Origin: CAYYNP01 sp964472545
Lineage (GTDB): Bacteria > Planctomycetota > Planctomycetia > Pirellulales > Thermoguttaceae
Length of the DNA: 55,664 nucleotides
NCBI GenBank assembly: GCA_964472545.1
Contig: CAYYNP010000028.1
Coordinates: 1-55,664, forward strand
Direction of reading: 5' to 3'
Made by a program: the position numbers and the translations under genes. This document shows, piece by piece, positions 51,417 to 55,664 of this stretch. The notes beneath the pieces were generated by a model. That model was not told the DNA's origin and did no database searches. It worked only from the letters and a program-made list of their open reading frames with translations. Numbering within the stretch: the stretch's first letter is position 1; each line of letters opens with the position of its first letter.

Positions 51417-52673
51417 TTAAGGCCGCGGTGTAGAACACGTTTCAAGATATCGACGAATGGCCGACGCCAAGTCGTGGCCGAGTCGGCGGGCGCCCTCCGG
51501 CGTGACGTCCGTCTCGGCCACGTTGGCGTAAGGGACCTCGATCGTGGTGGCCATCAGAACGCCGGGCAGCGTGGCCGCCCAACGGGAACAGCTCCGGGCC
51601 TCCGGGTTCTTATTCCACGCCTGGCCCCAGGGGATGTTGTGCTTCGGATCGTGGTGCAACGGGCCGGTCTGCACTTGCTGGAGTATCCGGCCGAACTCTT
51701 GCTGCCGTTGCCACATCTCGGCCGAGGGATGGCCCACCAAGAACACGCGCTCGTTGCTGCTGGGTCCGTCGCCGCCGCCGCGGATCCAAGGGCAATGCAT
51801 GTCGAGCGCCAGCTTCAACTGCCCGCCGGACCATTCGGGCACGAACTCCCGCAGGGCCGCGACCGACGGATAGATGCTCTTGCCGAGATAGTCTCGGTTG
51901 TGGTCGTGCGGCCGGCGGTTCTTGCCTTGGTCGCCGTCTTCCACGCCGTCGAGGTCCATCATCGGCACGGCCAGCAGTTCGACGTGCTCGCGGAACCAGC
52001 GCCCCTCGACCGAGTCGGCCAGCACGGCGTCGACGATCCCCTCCAGCGCCCAACCGGCCATCATCTCGCAACTGTGATGTCGGCAGGTCAACAGCACGCG
52101 ATGTGCCGGCTCGCCGTCGAGCCGCCCGAAACGCAGCCGCCGATTGCGGCGTCCCTTGCGCGTGGTGGCGTGGGTTTCGACCACCAGATGCGGATTGCCG
52201 GCGTAACGCTTAAGCAATGCATCGAGATTTGCCACTTGGTACGGCACGGCCAAACAGAAACGCACCTCGTCGGCGTCTGCGGCAAACGTGTAACGAAACG
52301 CCGCCCCGCGCACCGCCTCCATCCCCAGCCACGACCATCGCTTCCCACCGTCGGTGCTGACGGCCGGGCCGCGCGTGCCGAGGACGTTGCCGCCGGTGAA
52401 CTGGAAGAGGAGCGTGCGGCCGGCCGCGCCGCGAACGCGGAAGTACCAATAGAACCAGAAGCCCGGCGTGTCGCGCGGGTCCTGGTGGAGATAGACCGCG
52501 TCGGCGTCGATCCGTTCGACAATGATGTTCCCGCCGGGGAAGTTGCAGTCGATCGCGGGGGCTTCCGGCTCGCCGGGTTCTGCCGGGAGCGTCGGAGTCG
52601 CCGTAAGAGACCCCAGCACCGCGGCAGTGGAAGCCGTGTGGAATCGGCGGCGGGTCAGCGAGCGGTCGTTCAT
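51417..52673 (-). CDS. M14-family zinc carboxypeptidase, Tat-exported
   Basis: 418 residues from ATG 52673 (GGAG upstream). Twin-arginine signal LTRRRFHTASTAAVLG. An N-terminal beta domain (40-145) precedes the peptidase. Zinc ligands are H200 and E203 (CRHHSCEMMAGW) and H293 (LDMHCPWIRG). HDHNRDY (about 256-262) supplies the usual Asn-Arg substrate contact and E379 (TTIEVPYA) is the catalytic Glu. This is the cytosolic-carboxypeptidase-like (M14B/D) layout, probably acting on peptides or modified amino acids. Divergent neighbour regions contain repeats only. Confidence 0.9.
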   Translation of the reverse strand: MNDRSLTRRRFHTASTAAVLGSLTATPTLPAEPGEPEAPAIDCNFPGGNIIVERIDADAVYLHQDPRDTPGFWFYWYFRVRGAAGRTLLFQFTGGNVLGTRGPAVSTDGGKRWSWLGMEAVRGAAFRYTFAADADEVRFCLAVPYQVANLDALLKRYAGNPHLVVETHATTRKGRRNRRLRFGRLDGEPAHRVLLTCRHHSCEMMAGWALEGIVDAVLADSVEGRWFREHVELLAVPMMDLDGVEDGDQGKNRRPHDHNRDYLGKSIYPSVAALREFVPEWSGGQLKLALDMHCPWIRGGGDGPSSNERVFLVGHPSAEMWQRQQEFGRILQQVQTGPLHHDPKHNIPWGQAWNKNPEARSCSRWAATLPGVLMATTIEVPYANVAETDVTPEGARRLGHDLASAIRRYLETCSTPRP

Positions 52674-52756
52674 CAATGGGTTCTCCAGTAGAACGCGTGC
52701 GCCCACCCACCGGTCGGAATTCTTGCGAATCCCGCTACGACCGGCCGCCGATTGCC

Positions 52757-52848
52757 GTTTATCCGTCGCCGGTACGGCGACGTGAACGAATATCCGTCGC
52801 CGGTACGGCGACGCAATACTCGGGCGCGACCGCCGGTCGCGGCTTTAT
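52757..52848. repeat. Two CCGTCGCCGGTACGGCGACG copies plus a TAAAGCCGCGACC element
   Basis: Palindromes at 52757-52787 and 52791-52813 belong to the 27929 family. At 52822-52848 an element whose minus strand reads ATAAAGCCGCGACC provides the stop codon (52845-52847) of the neighbouring gene. Confidence 0.85.
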
Positions 52849-55397
52849 GGCGTTTCGTACTTCTTCTCGCCCGCGGCGATGGCGGCTCGCATTTCGTTTT
52901 CGAGCTTCAGCCGGGCCTGGTACTTGGCCTCTTGGGCAATCTCGACCGGATCGTAGAGCTCGAAGTTGGACATGTCGGCCCGGGGGCGCTGGGCCAGCAA
53001 CTCCCGGCCGGCGGTGATGATCGCAATCGCCTCGGCCCGTTTCGGATCGTCGTCGGCAAGCTTCTCCAAACAACGGCTCACTTCCGGCCGCGTGAAGCTG
53101 ACGTGCGAAGAGAGCTTCTGGTCGTTGAGGTTCATGCCGGTCAGTTCGTTCAGCCGACCGGTCTGGCCGCCGTCCAAGGGCGAGCGGCCGTAGCGATTGC
53201 TGCGATACGCGCTGGCGTAATGCGGATAGTACGGGGCGTTGATGTCGATCCAGGTGACGATCCGATCGAAGCTCTCCTTGTCGAGCTTGACCTTCTCGTC
53301 GATTTCCGGATCGCCGTGCCCTTCCAACAAGACCTTGCCCAGTTTGCTGGCGTGCGAGCCCCAGCTCATCGGCGGCAGTTTGGTAAACGGCCCGGCGCCT
53401 GGCACCTTGACTTGTCCGCGGGTGCGCAGCTCGAGATACGACGTATTGAACATCATCCCCAGATCGCCGGCCAGGTTGAGCTTCTCGCCGGCCGGTTTGC
53501 CGTAGTCGTGGCAGGAAACGCAGTGCTTGTCCAATGCCGGCTGCACTTCAACCACGTAGCCGAATTTTCGCGTCGGCCCGTACCAGGGCTCCAATCGGCT
53601 GGGCGCCCGCCGCATGGCCATCGGTTGCAAGTCGTCGTTGCGGATGCTCGCCCGGCGGCTCTCGTGACAGCCAACGCAACCGGCCGTTTCGCCGGGCCGG
53701 GTGATCGTGCCGCTGCGCATCGACTGGACCATCATCCCGTTTTCGTCGAGCAATTGGAAGTAGACGAAACGGTCGGCCGGCACGGCGAAGTAGGCGCTGC
53801 CGTCTTCTTCAACCGGCACGGTGCCGAGGATTCGCTTGTTGTTGAAGTCGTCGTAGGCCATGCCGGGGGCCTGCGTGCCGCTGCCCTGCCAGTTTTGCTG
53901 TGTCCAGAATCGCTTCTCCGGCGACTCGACCACGCGGAGATACTTCACCATGCCCCGCTGCACTCTGTCCATGTCCATGCCCACGTAGACGTCGGCCACG
54001 TAGAAGTAGCCGTCGGCGGAAGCCAGGTTGGTTCGGTCCGGGATCACCGGCGGCTCTTCGCGCGGGCCCAAGGGCATCGGGTTGAAGCAGCCGGGGGCTT
54101 CGGCGTGCAGCAGGATCTCGTTGTCGAAGGCGTCCAGCAGGAAGATGGCCGTCTGTTCGCCTCGGCCGATCGTCCGTACGCAGAGGTAGTAATTCTCCGA
54201 AAGCGGATACGGGTCTTCGTACTTCGGATTTACCCGCGTGTAGGTGTCGTAGTTGCCCACGCCGACTAAGTCGATCGCACTGGCAGGCCAGGTGCGGATC
54301 ACCGGCTTGCGGCCGTCGATACCCAGCCGGCGGTCAACGATCGCCAGCGCGCCCCACGGCCGGTCGTGGCAGGACGAGAACGTGCAGATGAAACGCTCCG
54401 TGCCGGGGATCGCCCGATTGTCGAGCACGGCGCCGGGTGAGTTGGTGTTGTTGCCCCAATAAACCACGTGGTTCGTGCCGTCGGGGTTGCAGGTCCAGAC
54501 GCCCTGGGCGTCGCCGAAGTTGCGGTCGACGTATTCCCAGCGGTCGTAGACGATTCGCCCGTCGGGCAACACGGCCGGATGGCCTTCGTGCAGCGTGCTG
54601 TGGCCGATCTGCTGCACGTTGGCTCCGTCGGCGTCCATCGTAAACAGGTTGCACATGATGTGGCGGTTGCACATGCAGAACTTGGGCTCCCGGGTGGAAC
54701 CGAAGAGGATCCGTCCGCCGGGCAGGTAGATCGGGTCGATGTCGGAGATGCCCTCGCCGACCGTAAGCTGCTTCAAGCCGCCCCCGTCGGCGTTGATTTC
54801 GTAAACGTGATAGTCGTCCTCGCGGTTGTGCCGCATGCCGAACAGCAGCCGCCGTCCGTCGAAGCTGACGTCGACGTCGCGGGCAACGCCGCCGGAGACT
54901 TCGAGGATCGTCCGCGTTTGGCCGCCACCCCCAGATTCGTCGTCGCCGAGGTCGACCGCCTTGATCGCCCCGCCGCCTTGGAAACTGCCGGTGTTGATCT
55001 CGCCGGTCTGAAACATGGTGGCCGTGTTGTGGTGGTCGCTGCGATATTGCGGCCGCGCGACGTAGGCGATCGGCCGGCCGCTGACCAAGGGGTTGGCGAT
55101 CAGGGCCTCGCGGGCGAGCTTCTTCAGTTCACGTTGGAGTGCGTCGGCTGCGGCACCCTCGGCGTCGGCAAGCTGTTGCTCGAGTCGATCGAGCCGAGCC
55201 AGATACTCCCGGCCCTTGGGATACTCCTGGCCGAAGGTCGCCGTGAGGTCCTCGACGGCTGCCCGCAAGGACTCGACGGTCGAACGAGAGAGGTCGTCGG
55301 CAAGGTCGTCGGCTGTCGGCTCGGCAGCCGAAGCCGTTTGAAACGCGCCGAGAAACAACCCAAAAACCAGCAGAGAACACAACGAAACACGATTCAT
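52845..55397 (-). CDS. HzsA-like protein: WD40-type propeller with two c-type heme sites
   Basis: 850 residues, signal peptide LCSLLVFGLFLGAFQTASA. A helical region (25-100) precedes a TolB/PD40-type propeller (about 105-330; DVSFDGRRLLFGMRHN, GHPAVLPDGRIVYDRWEYVD). The C-terminal half contains two CxxCH heme motifs, CVGCH (C574-H578) and CVSCH (C626-H630), in the layout seen in proteins named HzsA-related. Hydrazine synthase itself is confined to anammox bacteria and needs partners absent here, so I expect a general redox or binding role in the periplasm. The stop codon belongs to a repeat. Confidence 0.85.
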   Translation of the reverse strand: MNRVSLCSLLVFGLFLGAFQTASAAEPTADDLADDLSRSTVESLRAAVEDLTATFGQEYPKGREYLARLDRLEQQLADAEGAAADALQRELKKLAREALIANPLVSGRPIAYVARPQYRSDHHNTATMFQTGEINTGSFQGGGAIKAVDLGDDESGGGGQTRTILEVSGGVARDVDVSFDGRRLLFGMRHNREDDYHVYEINADGGGLKQLTVGEGISDIDPIYLPGGRILFGSTREPKFCMCNRHIMCNLFTMDADGANVQQIGHSTLHEGHPAVLPDGRIVYDRWEYVDRNFGDAQGVWTCNPDGTNHVVYWGNNTNSPGAVLDNRAIPGTERFICTFSSCHDRPWGALAIVDRRLGIDGRKPVIRTWPASAIDLVGVGNYDTYTRVNPKYEDPYPLSENYYLCVRTIGRGEQTAIFLLDAFDNEILLHAEAPGCFNPMPLGPREEPPVIPDRTNLASADGYFYVADVYVGMDMDRVQRGMVKYLRVVESPEKRFWTQQNWQGSGTQAPGMAYDDFNNKRILGTVPVEEDGSAYFAVPADRFVYFQLLDENGMMVQSMRSGTITRPGETAGCVGCHESRRASIRNDDLQPMAMRRAPSRLEPWYGPTRKFGYVVEVQPALDKHCVSCHDYGKPAGEKLNLAGDLGMMFNTSYLELRTRGQVKVPGAGPFTKLPPMSWGSHASKLGKVLLEGHGDPEIDEKVKLDKESFDRIVTWIDINAPYYPHYASAYRSNRYGRSPLDGGQTGRLNELTGMNLNDQKLSSHVSFTRPEVSRCLEKLADDDPKRAEAIAIITAGRELLAQRPRADMSNFELYDPVEIAQEAKYQARLKLENEMRAAIAAGEKKYETP

Positions 55398-55414
55398 AAG
55401 AGCAACTCCACAGA

Positions 55415-55443
55415 GTAGTCATCTCGCCGCGGCGAGACGTTAC
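55415..55443. repeat. GTAGTCATCTCGCCGCGGCGAGACG palindrome
   Basis: Stem CTCGCCG/CGGCGAG; a diverged relative of the 9538-9604 pair. Lies 18 nt upstream of the heme-protein start codon. Confidence 0.75.
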
Positions 55444-55579
55444 GACCCCCGTCTCACGGTGCAAGACGGCAACAATCACAATTCGCAACCCGCATTATAG
55501 CAGCCAACCTCGAAACGGGGCAATCTTGCTTGCGCCGGGGTGTGTTCCTGACGCTTTGTGACGTGTGACGCTCGTGGCC

Positions 55580-55664
55580 GGGTGGCTGGGGCAAAGCGCA
55601 GCCGTGCCCCCGAGATTCACCGGGCGACCCCCCCCCAGGCCACCAAGGGCCCCCCAGCCCATTT
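55580..55664 (+). repeat. GGGTGGCTGGGGCAAAGCGC repeat at the window end
   Basis: Copy at 55580-55614, the same variant as 46374-46406. It is followed by poor-looking C-runs to the end of the window, as expected where an assembly breaks in a repeat. Confidence 0.75.

Noticed and set aside
52845..55397. Hydrazine synthase, hence an anammox organism
   Set aside because: No HzsB/C or other anammox genes. HzsA-like proteins occur widely in planctomycetes.

Overview
The window looks like chromosomal DNA of an uncultured, GC-rich planctomycete of the Pirellulales/Pirellula type. Pointers to this are a LEPR-XLL-type secreted dockerin protein, two DUF1080 proteins, Tat-exported Gfo/Idh/MocA and aldo/keto reductases, a giant PQQ-propeller protein, an HzsA-like heme protein, SBBP, HEAT and LRR proteins, a TIGR03790 protein, and dense short intergenic repeats. 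I saw no rRNA, tRNA, CRISPR array or replication gene. Both ends cut into features: a partial gene on the left, a dispersed repeat followed by C-runs on the right. The window is therefore probably one assembly contig.

Layout. 0-1.6 kb: two YcgL-type nucleotidyltransferase genes with an S23/four-helix-bundle gene between them. 1.8-3.8 kb: a secreted multidomain adhesin/dockerin protein. 4.0-9.1 kb: a damaged locus with two head-to-head truncated genes, a zinc-ribbon protein, a vWA gene with an in-frame stop, and a frameshifted PP2C remnant. 9.1-9.6 kb: gene-free, ending in a strong terminator. 9.6-16.9 kb: PQQ-propeller giant, oxidoreductase, membrane LRR protein and HIT hydrolase. 17.2-24.0 kb: a phosphate-transport cluster (PiT fused to a PhoU-like tail, NptA-type symporter, free PhoU, and an NptA-PhoU fusion with an exported N-terminal domain). 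24.3-26.6 kb: cold-shock protein, CrcB fluoride channel, secreted lectin-like protein, stand-alone receiver. 27.1-40 kb: DUF1080 protein, sulfotransferase, HEAT protein, UroD-like enzyme, alpha/beta hydrolase, serine acetyltransferase, Crp/Fnr regulator, SBBP propeller, TolC-type protein. 40.4-46.3 kb: an ECF sigma factor followed by a 1749-residue transmembrane alpha-2-macroglobulin whose N-terminus looks like an anti-sigma domain. 46.4-55.4 kb: aldo/keto reductase, orphan protein, TIGR03790 protein, DUF1080 protein, M14 peptidase, HzsA-like heme/propeller protein.

Two things stand out. First, the spaces between genes (and some coding sequence) carry tandem arrays in strict 7-base phase, seen at eight sites plus one 8-base variant. 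Two arrays of the same unit in opposite orientation bracket the S23 gene, which suggests a small mobile cassette. Several arrays and palindromic repeats start exactly at stop codons. Second, the sigma/alpha-2-macroglobulin pair suggests a thioester protease-trap protein that reports to an ECF sigma factor. Most genes otherwise read as single units or pairs. The clearest functional grouping is the phosphate cluster.
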